Assembly: GCF_013409625.1 (NCBI RefSeq)
Contig: NZ_JACCBF010000001.1
Location: 1,739,001-1,803,000 of the forward strand
DNA length: 64,000 nucleotides
Reading direction: 5' to 3'
Source of the DNA: Nocardioides kongjuensis
GTDB taxonomy: Bacteria; Actinomycetota; Actinomycetes; Propionibacteriales; Nocardioidaceae
Numbering within the stretch: position 1 is the stretch's first letter; each line of letters starts with the position of its first letter. A model generated the notes under the pieces. It saw only the letters and a program-made list of their open reading frames with translations, made no database searches and was not told where the DNA came from. Below are positions 1 to 8,327 of the stretch, piece after piece. Both the position numbers and the translations under genes were made by a program.

Positions 1-179
1 GCCTGATCCCGCTCCCGGAGAACTGCGCGCTCGTCTCGATCCTGCGCGACGGTCAGGTCTACGTGCCGACGCCGGAGCAGCCGGTCGAGTCCGGCGACGA
101 GCTCCTCTTCGTCGTCCCGGCCGAGGCCGAGGACGAGCTGGAGCGGCTGCTCGCCCCGGGCTCGCACCCGGAGAAGTAG
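1..179 (+). CDS. trkA: TrkA-family potassium uptake protein, C-terminal fragment
   Basis: Only the last 59 codons are in the window; the frame enters at base 3 and stops with TAG at 177-179. The peptide reads as the end of an RCK_C (TrkA_C) domain, including the segment VESGDELLFVV, where a ligand-sensing beta strand is typical. TrkA proteins are cytosolic NAD/ligand-sensing gating subunits of Trk/Ktr K+ channels. It converges on the DUF3159 gene 14 bp away. In many actinobacteria trk genes lie beside the dut-DUF3710-OB-DUF3159 cluster, which supports the call. The N-terminal Rossmann domain is outside the window and cannot be checked. Confidence 0.75.
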   Translation, partial: LIPLPENCALVSILRDGQVYVPTPEQPVESGDELLFVVPAEAEDELERLLAPGSHPEK

Positions 180-193
180 GCCGGACAGGTAGG

Positions 194-952
194 TCAGGCG
201 GGCTCGGCGTCGGCGCTGGCGTCGGACCCGGCGACCTCGGCGGCGGCCTCCAGGGGCGTCGCGTTGCGGGCGAGCAGCCAGAACATCAGCGAGAACGCCG
301 CGATCCGCAGCACCCAGCCGAGGCCGAGCCGCAGCACCGCGATGATCGTGACGGCCACCTCGGCCCGGATCACGTCGTGGTGACCGAGCAGCCAGACCGG
401 TCCCTGCAGGAGCACGCCGATGGCTCCGGGCGCCAGCATCAGCCAGGTCAGCCGGCTGCACAGCCGGACGACCTGGTCGTTCTTGCGCCACTCGAGGGGG
501 TCCTCGGTGCCGACGCCGAGCATGAAGCCGAGCATCGGCCAGCGCAGCAGGCAGGTCGCGGCGAGGACGACCGAGTAGACGCCGCTGTAGAGGATGCCGG
601 GCAGGAAGTACGCCAGCGCCTGGTCGGAGGCGTCGCCGCCCGAGCCCTGCGCCCAGCGGACGAACACCCAGCCGATCGCGAGGCCGAAGATCGCGTTGAA
701 CACGTACTGCGTCGAGCTGCGCTGGACGAGCCGCAGGACCAGGGCGATCGCGGCCACGGCGCCCGCCGCGACCAGGGCCAGCTCGATCTGCTTGGTCGGC
801 AGCCAGAGCAGGGTGAACACCAGCCCGGGCAGGGCCGCCTCGATCGTGCCCCGCCGGCCGCCGAGGGTGGTCGCGAGCTGACGCCGCACGAGCGCCTCGA
901 CGGTGTCGACGCCGATCGGCTCGTGGCTCGCGGCCCTCTCCGGCGTGCTCAC
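194..952 (-). CDS. DUF3159 domain membrane protein
   Basis: A 252-aa integral membrane protein with five or six hydrophobic segments (for example around residues 42-80, 88-100, 115-145 and 168-230), matching the actinobacterial DUF3159 family of unknown function. It starts with GTG at 952, overlapping the stop of the upstream OB-fold gene by 4 bp (GTGA), which implies translational coupling. It is the last gene of a dut-DUF3710-OB-DUF3159 operon that is widely conserved in actinobacteria. A charged Ala/Asp-rich tail ends the protein. No catalytic motif is visible and no function is proposed. Confidence 0.85.
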   Translation of the reverse strand: MSTPERAASHEPIGVDTVEALVRRQLATTLGGRRGTIEAALPGLVFTLLWLPTKQIELALVAAGAVAAIALVLRLVQRSSTQYVFNAIFGLAIGWVFVRWAQGSGGDASDQALAYFLPGILYSGVYSVVLAATCLLRWPMLGFMLGVGTEDPLEWRKNDQVVRLCSRLTWLMLAPGAIGVLLQGPVWLLGHHDVIRAEVAVTIIAVLRLGLGWVLRIAAFSLMFWLLARNATPLEAAAEVAGSDASADAEPA

Positions 953-1308
953 AGCAGCTCGTAACGGGGGTTGTAGAGGATCCGGGTGCCGTCCTGGCTG
1001 CCGATGCGCCCCGTCACCTCGAGCGCCCGACCGGGATCGATGCCGGCGATCCGGCGACGGCCGAGCCAGATCACCGTGACCACGCCCGTGCCGTCGTACA
1101 GCTCCGCCTCGAGGGCCGGCACCCCACCGCGCGGGCGCAGGGTCACCGTGCGCAGAGTGCCGCGCAGCCGCACCGGCTCACGGTCGGGGGCGTCGCCGAT
1201 GCACACCACACCGGTGCCGCTGAACGCGGCACGGAGGTCACGGGCCTCGGCCTCGTCGGGGTTGGCCCACTTGCTGATCGTGCGCCGCAGGCGGCTCTTC
1301 GTGCGCAT
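949..1308 (-). CDS. OB-fold nucleic acid-binding domain protein
   Basis: A 119-aa protein whose central part (about residues 30-110) reads as a tRNA_anti-like OB fold: alternating beta strands such as VTLRPRGGVPALEAELYDG followed by GVVTVIWLGR and a terminal RILYNPRYELL. Such proteins usually bind single-stranded nucleic acid, but no specific partner is evident. It sits 8 bp downstream of the DUF3710 gene and overlaps the DUF3159 start by 4 bp, so it belongs to the dut operon. The basic N-terminus (KSRLRRTISKW) could contribute to nucleic-acid contact; this is inference. Confidence 0.82.
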   Translation of the reverse strand: MRTKSRLRRTISKWANPDEAEARDLRAAFSGTGVVCIGDAPDREPVRLRGTLRTVTLRPRGGVPALEAELYDGTGVVTVIWLGRRRIAGIDPGRALEVTGRIGSQDGTRILYNPRYELL

Positions 1309-1316
1309 CGGACCGG

Positions 1317-1991
1317 TCAGGTGGTGGGGACGGCGCGTGGCGTGGCGCCCTCGGGCAACGAGAGCGGGAGCTGCTCACCGACGGGCATGGCGTGGGCGCC
1401 GCGGCGCACGGCGACCTGGGCGATCGCGGCCTCCCAGGCCTCGGCCGACTCGGGGTCACGGGCGGGGTCGCCGAGCAGTGTCGCGCGCAGCAGCCAGCGG
1501 GGTCCGTTGATGCCGATCACGCGGGAGGTCTGGGTGCCGGTGGCGCCGTCGGCGCGGGTCATCCGCACCTCGCACACCAGCTCGGTGCCGAACCGGCCCT
1601 CGCGCTCGGTGGCGGTGCCGCCGCGGCGAGCGGCGTCGGCCGCGATCTGCGGACGGATCTCGCTCCACAGGTCACCGTTGCGCGGTGCCGCGAAGGCGCG
1701 CAGCTCGAGCGCGCCCTCGTCGGTGGCCAGGAGCACGGCCCGCACGGCGCCGGACTGCTCGTCGACCTGCACCCGCAGCTCGCGGTCCTCGGCGGGGGCG
1801 ACGAGCAGCGAGCCCAGGTCGAGCCGGGCGATGCCGTCGTCGGGGAGGTCGTCGGCGTCGAACGGGCCGGACGTCGGGTCACCCGCGGCGCCCCGAGCGT
1901 CGTCGGCGGTCTCGCCCGCCTCGCCGGTCCCGGTGGTCTCGTCCACCGCGTCGTCGACCGTCGGGTCGGCAGCCTTGCGCCGCAGCCTCAC
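1317..1991 (-). CDS. DUF3710 domain-containing protein
   Basis: A soluble actinobacterial DUF3710 protein of 224 aa. I choose the GTG at 1991 because a clear AGGAGG-type ribosome site lies about 6 nt upstream; the longer open frame to 2075 would overlap dut. The first 60 residues are acidic and Gly/Asp/Thr-rich, probably disordered, followed by the folded domain from about residue 65 (RLDLGSLLVAP) to the C-terminal Pro-rich tail. It lies 40 bp downstream of dut in the same operon. The family function is unknown; conservation next to dut suggests a housekeeping role. Confidence 0.85.
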   Translation of the reverse strand: MRLRRKAADPTVDDAVDETTGTGEAGETADDARGAAGDPTSGPFDADDLPDDGIARLDLGSLLVAPAEDRELRVQVDEQSGAVRAVLLATDEGALELRAFAAPRNGDLWSEIRPQIAADAARRGGTATEREGRFGTELVCEVRMTRADGATGTQTSRVIGINGPRWLLRATLLGDPARDPESAEAWEAAIAQVAVRRGAHAMPVGEQLPLSLPEGATPRAVPTT

Positions 1992-2031
1992 TGTGTCCTC
2001 CTCGTTGCGCCGCTCGCGCCGTTGCCGACCC

Positions 2032-2484
2032 TCACGACTGGAATCCTCCGGTTGAACCGTAGCCGCCACTGCCACGCACGCTGTCCGGAAGGGCGCTCAC
2101 CGCCTCGAACCGGGCCCGCTCGACCCGTTGGACCACCAGCTGGGCGATGCGGTCTCCCCGGCGCAGCGTGATCGCCTCCACCGGGTCGTGGTTGATCAGC
2201 AGCACCTTGATCTCTCCACGGTAGCCCGCGTCGACGGTTCCCGGGGTGTTCACGATCGACAGACCGTGCCTGGCCGCCAGGCCGGAGCGCGGGTGGATCA
2301 GGGCGACGTACCCCTCGGGCAGCGCGATCGCGATCCCGGTGGGGATCAGCGCCCGCTCGCCGGGCGCCAGGTCGACGTCGACACCGGCGACCAGGTCGGC
2401 CCCCGCGTCGCCCGGGTGGGCGTACGCGGGAAGGGGCAGCTCGGGGTCGAGCTGCTGGACGGCGATCACCAGGTCGTCAGGCAC
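2032..2484 (-). CDS. dut: dUTP diphosphatase
   Basis: Trimeric dUTPase, hydrolysing dUTP to dUMP and PPi to keep uracil out of DNA and feed thymidylate synthesis. At 150 aa it has the usual length. The canonical motifs are visible: motif 1 [10 protein letters not shown], motif 2 [10 protein letters not shown], motif 3 with [13 protein letters not shown], motif 4 RGDRIAQLV and the Gly-rich C-terminal motif 5 [10 protein letters not shown]. The GTG start at 2484 has a TAGGGT hexamer exactly 6 nt upstream (2491-2496), so the transcript is probably leaderless. It heads the operon with DUF3710, OB-fold and DUF3159 genes. Confidence 0.97.
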   Translation of the reverse strand: MPDDLVIAVQQLDPELPLPAYAHPGDAGADLVAGVDVDLAPGERALIPTGIAIALPEGYVALIHPRSGLAARHGLSIVNTPGTVDAGYRGEIKVLLINHDPVEAITLRRGDRIAQLVVQRVERARFEAVSALPDSVRGSGGYGSTGGFQS

Positions 2485-2490
2485 GGGGAG

Positions 2491-2511
2491 ACCCTAGCGA
2501 CCCCTAGCGAC
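2491..2511 (-). promoter_or_regulatory. Leaderless dut promoter within a 10-bp tandem repeat
   Basis: On the minus strand TAGGGT (2496-2491) precedes the dut GTG by 6 nt. The same bases fall in two perfect head-to-tail copies of CCCTAGCGAC (2492-2501 and 2502-2511), which place a second -10-like TAGGGG one helical turn upstream. Confidence 0.6.
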
Positions 2512-2545
2512 GAGGCCCGACCACCCGGATGGGATCATCCTCCCC

Positions 2546-3028
2546 GTGAGCGAGAGTGCGAGCTACCAGGAGCGGCTGCGGGTTCCGCTGCGCTGGTGGG
2601 CCCAGGGCACGATGCTCGTCGCGACCCTCTGGCTGACGCTGATCGTCGCGCTGATCGGCCACGCCGCGTGGCTCGCGTGGGTGGTGACCGGCGTGGTCCT
2701 CGCCGGGATGGCCGCCTGGCTGCGGTCCTACGGCGGCGCGCGCGTCGAGGTGTCCGACGGCTGGTTCCGTGCGGGCCGGGCCCGGATCGAGATGTCGTAC
2801 GTCGGCACGGCCGAGGCCCTCGACGCCGACCGCACCCGCCGCGTGTCGGGTCCCGAGGCGGACGCCCGGGCGTACCTGCTGCTGCGTCCCTACCTGCGCC
2901 AGTCGGTCAAGGTGGAGATCACCGACCCGGCCGACCCGGTGCCGTACTGGCTGGTGAGCTCTCGCCACCCGCGCGCGCTGGCCGGCGCGCTCAACGCGGT
3001 CCGCACGGGCAACCCGGCCGACCAGTAG
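2546..3028 (+). CDS. DUF3093 domain membrane protein
   Basis: A 160-aa protein of the DUF3093 family, common in actinobacteria and often next to dut in the opposite orientation, as here. Two adjacent hydrophobic helices (about residues 20-42 and 46-62) anchor a C-terminal cytosolic domain with VEVSDGWFRAGRARI and the conserved-looking VEITDPADPVPYWLVSSRHP segment. The GTG at 2546 is used; a weak GATCAT -10 lies 7 nt upstream, so translation may be leaderless. Function unknown. Confidence 0.85.
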   Translation: MSESASYQERLRVPLRWWAQGTMLVATLWLTLIVALIGHAAWLAWVVTGVVLAGMAAWLRSYGGARVEVSDGWFRAGRARIEMSYVGTAEALDADRTRRVSGPEADARAYLLLRPYLRQSVKVEITDPADPVPYWLVSSRHPRALAGALNAVRTGNPADQ

Positions 3029-3067
3029 GGCGAGCGACCGGTAGGGCGCGCGACCAGTAGGCTCGGC
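3020..3067 (+). repeat. Three 16-bp tandem repeats spanning a stop codon and the next promoter
   Basis: Units GACCAGTAGGGCGAGC (3020-3035), GACCGGTAGGGCGCGC (3036-3051) and GACCAGTAGGCTCGGC (3052-3067) are head to tail. The first contains the DUF3093 stop codon; the third supplies the TAGGCT hexamer 7 nt before the DUF4235 start. Confidence 0.8.
3058..3063 (+). promoter_or_regulatory. -10-like hexamer for leaderless DUF4235 gene
   Basis: TAGGCT lies 7 nt before the ATG at 3071, leaving no room for a leader or ribosome site. No convincing -35 is visible. Confidence 0.5.
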
Positions 3068-3070
3068 CGC

Positions 3071-3361
3071 ATGGCAAAGGACAGCTCCAAGGTCTGGTCG
3101 GCGTTCTCCCTCGTCGCGGCGCTCGGCGCTGCCGCGGTGGCCAAGAAGGGGCTGGACACCAGCTGGCGCGCGGCGACCGGCAAGCAGCCGCCGGCGAACC
3201 CGGCCGATCCCGACGTCGACGTCTGGGAGGCGGTCGCCTGGGCCGCAGCGAGCGGCACCTTCGTCGCGCTCGCCAAGATGCTCGCCCAGCGCCGGGCCGC
3301 GGGCTACTACCTCAAGTCGACCGGCCAGCTGCCCCCGGGCCTGCGCAAGGGCGAGGCCTGA
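3071..3361 (+). CDS. DUF4235 domain-containing membrane protein
   Basis: A 96-aa protein of the DUF4235 family: an N-terminal hydrophobic helix (residues 8-24, FSLVAALGAAAVAKKGL), a short loop with NPADPDVDVWEAV, a second helix (about 55-75, AVAWAAASGTFVALAKML) and a basic C-terminus. Many actinobacteria carry several copies; function is unknown. The ATG is preceded by the TAGGCT hexamer of the third tandem repeat. The gene ends before a 13-bp-stem bidirectional terminator shared with the DUF4193 gene. Confidence 0.85.
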   Translation: MAKDSSKVWSAFSLVAALGAAAVAKKGLDTSWRAATGKQPPANPADPDVDVWEAVAWAAASGTFVALAKMLAQRRAAGYYLKSTGQLPPGLRKGEA

Positions 3362-3399
3362 GGGGCTCGACAGCACCCGAACAGCACAGGACACGACAA

Positions 3400-3432
3400 A
3401 GCGGCCGTGGCGGTCTGAACGCCACGGCCGCT
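3400..3432. terminator. Bidirectional intrinsic terminator-like hairpin
   Basis: A perfect 13-bp stem (3400-3412 with 3420-3432) and 7-nt loop between the convergent DUF4235 and DUF4193 genes. There is an A-run just left of it (TTT on the minus strand) but no long U-tract. Confidence 0.8.
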
Positions 3433-3442
3433 CGGTCGTCTG

Positions 3443-3733
3443 TCAGATGCAGTCCTTGCAGATCATCTTCTTGGGATCTGCGAGCTGGCTGCGGTGGTGG
3501 ACCAGGAAGCAGCTCATGCAGGTGAACTCGTCGTCCTGCTTGGGCTTCACCTCGACCGCGAGCTCCTCGTGGGACAGGTCGGCGCCGGGCAGCTCGAACG
3601 ACTCCGCCGCCTCGGTCTCGTCCTCGTCGACCTTGCCCGAGTTCTTGTCGTGGCGGCGCGCCTTGAGCTCTTCGATGCTCTCCTCGGACTGCTCGTCCTC
3701 GTTCTTGCGCGGTGCGTCGTAGTCAGTCGCCAT
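3443..3733 (-). CDS. DUF4193 family zinc-ribbon protein
   Basis: A 96-aa acidic protein of the DUF4193 family, highly conserved in actinobacteria. Residues 1-70 are Asp/Glu-rich and likely extended; the C-terminus carries a zinc-ribbon pattern, CMSC then CKDC about 20 residues later. The start is the ATG at 3733 (MATDYDAPRKNEDE), with a GGGAG-type ribosome site about 10 nt upstream; the longer open frame is not credible. A 137-bp upstream gap separates it from the phosphatase gene, so it probably has its own promoter. A 7-bp-arm hairpin (3767-3785) lies in the presumed 5' leader. Function unknown. Confidence 0.85.
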   Translation of the reverse strand: MATDYDAPRKNEDEQSEESIEELKARRHDKNSGKVDEDETEAAESFELPGADLSHEELAVEVKPKQDDEFTCMSCFLVHHRSQLADPKKMICKDCI

Positions 3734-3870
3734 GACCGGTTGCTCTCTCCCCTCAGTGACCGCCACCCGCACGGGAAGCGTGCGGATGGGCGCGGCAGAT
3801 TGTGCACCATGGGAGCCACTTCGCGACACCCGGGTCGGTGCGAGTCCCCAGAACAGTGGAGGGAACGGTC

Positions 3871-4674
3871 CTATTCCCCGGTCGGCACGGCGAGGAAGCC
3901 GGCGCTCCGCACGGCTGCCAGGAGCTCCTCGAAGCCGTGTTCTGGACCACACACGACGGCCTCCTGGCCGCCGGCTCCGACGTCCACGAGGAGCCGCGCC
4001 CCGGCCAGCCGGGCGATGAACCCGCCGGCCGCGTGGTCCCACAGGTGCACGCCCTCCTCGACGTACCCGTCGAGGGCGCCCTCGGCCACCCGGCACAGGT
4101 CGAGCGCACAGGAGCCGGTGCGCCGGATGTCGCGGATGTGTGGCAGCAGGCGGGCCGCCGCGGCCGCCTGGACCTCGCGCACGGGGCGCGTGTAGTTGAA
4201 GCCGGTGGCGACCAGCCGGTGCGCCAGCGGTGCGGGGCCGCGGACGGCCAGCGGCACGGCGTCGCGGGTCGGTACGCCGCCCGCGTGGCCCGCGTAGACG
4301 ACGTCCTTCGCGACGTCCACGACCACCCCTGCGACGACCTCGCCGTCGACCTCGGCGGCGATCGAGACGGCGTACTCCGGGATCCCGTAGAGGAAGTTGA
4401 CGGTGCCGTCGATCGGGTCGACGACCCAGCGCACCCCGGAGGTACCGGCGATGTCGTCGCCCTCCTCGCCGAGGAAGGCGTCGTCGGGACGGGCCGCGAG
4501 CACCAGCCGGCGGATCAGCTCCTCGCTGGCCCGGTCGGCCGCGGTGACCACGTCGATGTCGCTGGACTTGGTGGCGGCGACCGAGACGCCCGTGGCGGCG
4601 TGCTCACGCACGAGGACGGCGGCCGCGCGGGCGACGTCCTCGGCCAGGGCCCGGAGGACGGCGGGCTCGGTCAT
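3871..4674 (-). CDS. Inositol monophosphatase family protein
   Basis: A 267-aa Mg-dependent phosphatase of the IMPase/SuhB/CysQ superfamily. It has the metal-binding signatures GEEGDD (about residues 69-74), DPIDGTVNF (about 86-94) and the C-terminal WDHAAG motif. Substrate could be inositol-1-phosphate, histidinol phosphate or PAP; the sequence alone does not decide. The ATG at 4674 overlaps the ferrochelatase stop as ATGA, so the two genes are translationally coupled. This pairing does not obviously indicate a heme role. Confidence 0.9.
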   Translation of the reverse strand: MTEPAVLRALAEDVARAAAVLVREHAATGVSVAATKSSDIDVVTAADRASEELIRRLVLAARPDDAFLGEEGDDIAGTSGVRWVVDPIDGTVNFLYGIPEYAVSIAAEVDGEVVAGVVVDVAKDVVYAGHAGGVPTRDAVPLAVRGPAPLAHRLVATGFNYTRPVREVQAAAAARLLPHIRDIRRTGSCALDLCRVAEGALDGYVEEGVHLWDHAAGGFIARLAGARLLVDVGAGGQEAVVCGPEHGFEELLAAVRSAGFLAVPTGE

Positions 4675-5759
4675 CGGCTGCCCGTGCAGCAACCGAGCGG
4701 GCAGTGGTCGCGCGGCACCGGCTGCCCGGCGCGCTCGCGGGACGCCCGGGCCAGGACCAGGTCGCGGATCGCGGCCACGAAGGCCGGGTGCGTGCCCGCC
4801 GACGCCGCCCTCCGCGCCGGGAGCCCGAGCCGCTCGGCGGTCGCGAGCGCCTCGGTGTCGAGGTCGTAGGCGACCTCCATGTGGTCGGAGACGAAGCCGA
4901 CCGGCGACAGGACGACGGCGGGGGTCCCCTCGGCGGCCAGCTCCTCGAGCCGGTCGTTGACGTCGGGCTCGAGCCACGGCACGTGCGGGGCGCCGGAACG
5001 CGAGCAGTAGACGAGCTCGTGGGGCCGCTCGACGCCGGTGGCGGCGGCGACCCGTGCCGCGACGGCGGCGGCGACCTCGAGGTGCTGGGCGACGTACGCG
5101 CCACCCTCCGGTCGATCCCGAGGGGGCCCGCTGGACTCGCTCATCGAGATCGGGACGGAGTGGGTGACGAAAACCAGTCGGGCGGAGTCCCGCACGTCGT
5201 CGGGCAGGTCGGCCAGCGCAGCGAGCACACCGTCGGCGTTCGCGGCGACGAAGCCCGGGTGGTCGTAGTAGGCGCCGATCTTGTCGATCTCCGGGGCGAC
5301 CAGGTCGTCGGGCACGGCCGCGACGGCCGCCTCCAGGTTGTCGCGGTACTGGCGGCAGCTCGACCACGAGGAGTAGGCCGACGTGGCCAGGCACAGCACC
5401 CGTCGTACGCCGTCACGCGCCATCTGCTCGACGGTCTCGGCCAGGTAGGGGTCCCAGTTGCGGTTGCCCCAGTAGACCGGCAGGTCGAGTCCGTGCTCGG
5501 CGAGGTCCTTCTCGATCGCCGCGATCAGCGCCTTGTTCTGGTCGTTGATCGGCGAGCGGCCGCCGAAGAGGAAGTAGTGCTCCCCCACCGCCTCGAGGCG
5601 CTCGCGCGGGATGCCGCGGCCGCGGGTGACGTTCTCGAGGAACGGGACGACGTCCTCCGGCTTCTCGGGCCCGCCGAAGGAGAGCAGCAGGAGCGCGTCG
5701 TAGGGGTCGGTCGGCTGGTCGGTCGACAGGTCGGTCGACAGGGGGTCCGGATTCGGCAC
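4671..5759 (-). CDS. cpfC: Coproporphyrin III ferrochelatase
   Basis: Inserts Fe(II) into coproporphyrin III in the Gram-positive heme pathway. The protein is 362 aa from the GTG at 5759, chosen because TACGAT lies exactly 6 nt upstream; a TTG at 5792 would overlap the divergent MFS start. Family motifs seen: [15 protein letters not shown], the catalytic His in FVTHSVP, and the partner Glu in [11 protein letters not shown]. One internal Cys (SWSSCRQY) and the C-terminal CPLGCC cluster match the four Cys that hold a [2Fe-2S] cluster in characterised actinobacterial ferrochelatases. A 12-bp tandem duplication encodes LSTDLSTD near the N-terminus. Coupled to the downstream phosphatase. Confidence 0.93.
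   Translation of the reverse strand: MPNPDPLSTDLSTDQPTDPYDALLLLSFGGPEKPEDVVPFLENVTRGRGIPRERLEAVGEHYFLFGGRSPINDQNKALIAAIEKDLAEHGLDLPVYWGNRNWDPYLAETVEQMARDGVRRVLCLATSAYSSWSSCRQYRDNLEAAVAAVPDDLVAPEIDKIGAYYDHPGFVAANADGVLAALADLPDDVRDSARLVFVTHSVPISMSESSGPPRDRPEGGAYVAQHLEVAAAVAARVAAATGVERPHELVYCSRSGAPHVPWLEPDVNDRLEELAAEGTPAVVLSPVGFVSDHMEVAYDLDTEALATAERLGLPARRAASAGTHPAFVAAIRDLVLARASRERAGQPVPRDHCPLGCCTGSR
5717..5740. repeat. 12-bp in-frame tandem duplication in cpfC
   Basis: Two perfect copies of GGTCGGTCGACA (5717-5728, 5729-5740), encoding the repeated LSTD of the disordered N-terminus. Confidence 0.8.
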
Positions 5760-5765
5760 GCGCCC

Positions 5766-5771
5766 ATCGTA
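5766..5771 (-). promoter_or_regulatory. -10-like hexamer for leaderless cpfC
   Basis: TACGAT on the minus strand, 6 nt before the GTG at 5759. It lies in the 32-bp gap shared with the divergent MFS gene. Confidence 0.5.
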
Positions 5772-5791
5772 GGGAGGACGATGAGCGGGCA

Positions 5792-7039
5792 ATGTTGCAG
5801 ACCTATCGCCAGATCTTCACGCCCGCCACCGCCCGCTTCAGCCTGGTGGGGCTCGTCGCCCGCCTGCCCATCTCGATGGTCGGCCTCGGCATCGTGCTGC
5901 TCGCCGAGCACGAGACCGGCTCCTACGGCTTCGCGGGCTCGGTGTCCGCCGTGGCCGTGATCGCCAACGCGGTGTTCGCCATCCCGCAGGGCCGGCTCAT
6001 CGACCGGCTCGGGCAGGGCCGGGTGCTGCCGGTCGTGATCACCCTGTGGGGCATCGGCCTGGCCCTGGCGATGGGCTCGCTGTCGTGGGACTGGCCGACC
6101 TGGTCGACGTACGCCTTCGCCGTGCTGGCGGGTGCCTCGCTGCCGTCGGTCGGCACCTGCGTGCGCGCCCGCTGGTCGCACACGCTGGCCGACCGGCCGG
6201 CGCTGCTGCACACGGCGTTCTCCTTCGAGGCCGTGGGCGACGAGGCGGTCTTCATCGCCGGCCCGGTCGCGGTCACCCTGCTCGCCACCTCCGTCCATCC
6301 CGCGGCAGGCCTGGGCACGGCCCTCGTCGTCGGCCTCACCGGCACCTGGGCGTTCGCCCTCCAGCGCGGCACCGAGCCGCCGGCCCACCCGCGCGCCGAC
6401 GTGCACGCAGCGCGGCCGCCGATGCCCTGGGGCGCGATCGCGCCGCTCACCCTGGTCGGCGCGGCGCTCGGCGTCGTGTTCGGCTCGGCCGAGGTGGTCA
6501 CCGTCGCCTTCGCCGACGAGCAGGGCCACCAGTCGCTGGCCGGGGTATTCCTCGCCGTCTGGGCGCTCGGCAGCCTGCTCGCCGGCGTGGTCTCGGGTGC
6601 CATCACGTGGCGCCGCGGCCCGCTGGCCCGACTGCGGATCGGCGCGGTCGGGATGGCGGTGGCGACGCTGCCGCTCGCGTTCGTGCCGAACCTGACCGTG
6701 ATGGGGCCGGTGCTGCTGCTGAGCGGCCTGGCCGTCTCCCCCACCCTGATCGCGACGATGTCGCTCGCCGAGCAGGTGCTCCCGCCCCCGCGGCTCACCG
6801 AGGGCATGGCGTTCATCCAGACCGGGCTGGCGGTCGGGCTCGCCCCCGGCGCCGCTGTCGCCGGGGTCGTGATCGACGAGGCCGGCGCCTCGCCGGCGTA
6901 CCTCGTGTGCCTGGTCGGTGGCGTCCTCGTCCTCGTCGGCGCGCTGCTCATCCGGGTCGCGGCGCGGCCGGATAGCGTGCCTCCCCATGAGCACAACCCC
7001 AAGCGGACCGACCGCGCAGACCGCGCCGAGCTGGCGTAA
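5792..7039 (+). CDS. MFS transporter
   Basis: A 415-aa major facilitator superfamily permease with about twelve hydrophobic segments. The signature between helices 2 and 3 is visible as [13 protein letters not shown] (around residues 66-78). The overall shape and the Gly/Ala-rich helices resemble drug or metabolite exporters, but the substrate is unknown. It is divergent from cpfC (32-bp gap) and its last 53 bp overlap the FAD oxidase start in another frame. The hydrophilic tail ([19 protein letters not shown]) lies in that overlap. Confidence 0.88.
   Translation: MLQTYRQIFTPATARFSLVGLVARLPISMVGLGIVLLAEHETGSYGFAGSVSAVAVIANAVFAIPQGRLIDRLGQGRVLPVVITLWGIGLALAMGSLSWDWPTWSTYAFAVLAGASLPSVGTCVRARWSHTLADRPALLHTAFSFEAVGDEAVFIAGPVAVTLLATSVHPAAGLGTALVVGLTGTWAFALQRGTEPPAHPRADVHAARPPMPWGAIAPLTLVGAALGVVFGSAEVVTVAFADEQGHQSLAGVFLAVWALGSLLAGVVSGAITWRRGPLARLRIGAVGMAVATLPLAFVPNLTVMGPVLLLSGLAVSPTLIATMSLAEQVLPPPRLTEGMAFIQTGLAVGLAPGAAVAGVVIDEAGASPAYLVCLVGGVLVLVGALLIRVAARPDSVPPHEHNPKRTDRADRAELA
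6973..6978 (+). promoter_or_regulatory. -10-like hexamer for leaderless FAD oxidase gene
   Basis: TAGCGT, 8 nt before the ATG at 6987 and inside the MFS coding sequence. Confidence 0.45.
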
Positions 7040-8327
7040 CTGGTCGGGCCTCGAGTCGGCCGACGGTCTCGAGGTCGTCCAGCCCGCCGACGCCGCCGAG
7101 GTCGCCGAGGTCGTGCGCCGGGCCCGGGCCGCCGGCCGCACGGTGAAGAGCGCGGGGACGGGCCACAGCTTCACCGGCATCGCGACCCCGCGGCACGTCC
7201 ACCTGCGTCCCGAGCGGATGCGCGGCATCGTCGCCGTCGACCGCGACGCGATGACCGTCACGGCCCTGGCGGGCACCCAGCTCAAGGTGTTCAACGCCGA
7301 GCTCGCGCAGCTCGGCCTGAGCCTGCACAACATGGGCGACATCGCCGAGCAGACCCTCGCCGGAGCGATCTCGACGGGCACCCACGGCACCGGCGGTCGC
7401 GCGGCGGGGCTGGCGGCCCAGGTGGTCGGCCTCGAGCTGGTCACCGGCACCGGCGAGGTGCTGCGGGCCTCGGCGACCGAGAACCCCGACGTGCTCGACC
7501 TGGGCCGGGTGGGCCTGGGTGCCCTCGGCGTGCTGACGACGATCACCTTCGCCGTCGAGCCGCTCTTCCTGCTGCGCGCCGAGGAGCGGCCGATGTCGTG
7601 GACCGACGCGCTCGCCGCCTTCGACGACCTGACCGCGGCCCACGACCACGTCGACATGTACTGGTTCCCCCACTCCGACCGGATGCTGACCAAGCGCAAC
7701 ACCCGCGTCGGCACCGACCTCACCGCGGCCCGGCCACTGCCCCGCTGGCGGGCCTGGCTCGACGACGACCTGCTCTCCAACAAGGTCTTCGGCGCCCAGA
7801 CCGCCACGCTCAACCTCGTGCCGCGGGCGATCCCGGCCGCCAACCGGTTCGCGTCGCGGCTGCTGGGGCCGCGCACCTACACCGACATCGCCCACCGGGT
7901 GTTCACCACCGAGCGCGAGGTGGTCTTCCGCGAGATGGAGTACGCCGTGCCCCGCGCAGCCGGCCTGGACGCGCTGCGCGAGTGCCGCACCGCGTTCGAG
8001 CGCTCCGGGCTCACCGTGTCGTTCCCGGTCGAGATCCGGGTCGCGCCGGCCGACGACGTGCCGCTGTCGACGTCGTACGACCGCGACTCGTTCTACCTCG
8101 CCTTCCACACCCACCGCCGCGCCGACCACCGCGCGTACTTCGCCCTGATGGAGCCGATCATGCGGGCCCACGGGGGCCGGCCGCACTGGGGCAAGCTGCA
8201 CACCCTCGACGCCGACGACGTCGCCGGGCTCTACCCGCGCCTGCCCGAGCTCCTCGCGCTGCGCGAGCGGCTCGATCCGGACCGGGTCTTCACCAACACC
8301 TACCTCGACCGGGTGCTCGGTGCCTGA
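6987..8327 (+). CDS. FAD-dependent D-arabinono-1,4-lactone oxidase family protein
   Basis: A 446-aa flavoprotein of the VAO/ALO family, which oxidises aldonolactones or alditols with O2 or another acceptor. The N-terminal PCMH FAD domain (about residues 20-190) contains GTGHSF, where His60 is the expected covalent FAD attachment site, and ISTGTHGTGG. The C-terminal ALO domain has the catalytic HWGK motif (residues 400-403, RPHWGKLHTLD). The start is the ATG at 6987, with TAGCGT 8 nt upstream; it overlaps the MFS gene by 53 bp. The GTG start of the YchJ gene overlaps its stop. The exact sugar substrate cannot be read from the sequence. Confidence 0.88.
   Translation: MSTTPSGPTAQTAPSWRNWSGLESADGLEVVQPADAAEVAEVVRRARAAGRTVKSAGTGHSFTGIATPRHVHLRPERMRGIVAVDRDAMTVTALAGTQLKVFNAELAQLGLSLHNMGDIAEQTLAGAISTGTHGTGGRAAGLAAQVVGLELVTGTGEVLRASATENPDVLDLGRVGLGALGVLTTITFAVEPLFLLRAEERPMSWTDALAAFDDLTAAHDHVDMYWFPHSDRMLTKRNTRVGTDLTAARPLPRWRAWLDDDLLSNKVFGAQTATLNLVPRAIPAANRFASRLLGPRTYTDIAHRVFTTEREVVFREMEYAVPRAAGLDALRECRTAFERSGLTVSFPVEIRVAPADDVPLSTSYDRDSFYLAFHTHRRADHRAYFALMEPIMRAHGGRPHWGKLHTLDADDVAGLYPRLPELLALRERLDPDRVFTNTYLDRVLGA

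Noticed and set aside
5760..5792. Upstream TTG start for ferrochelatase at 5792
   Set aside because: Would overlap the divergent MFS start; GTG 5759 has a hexamer at the usual 6-nt spacing.
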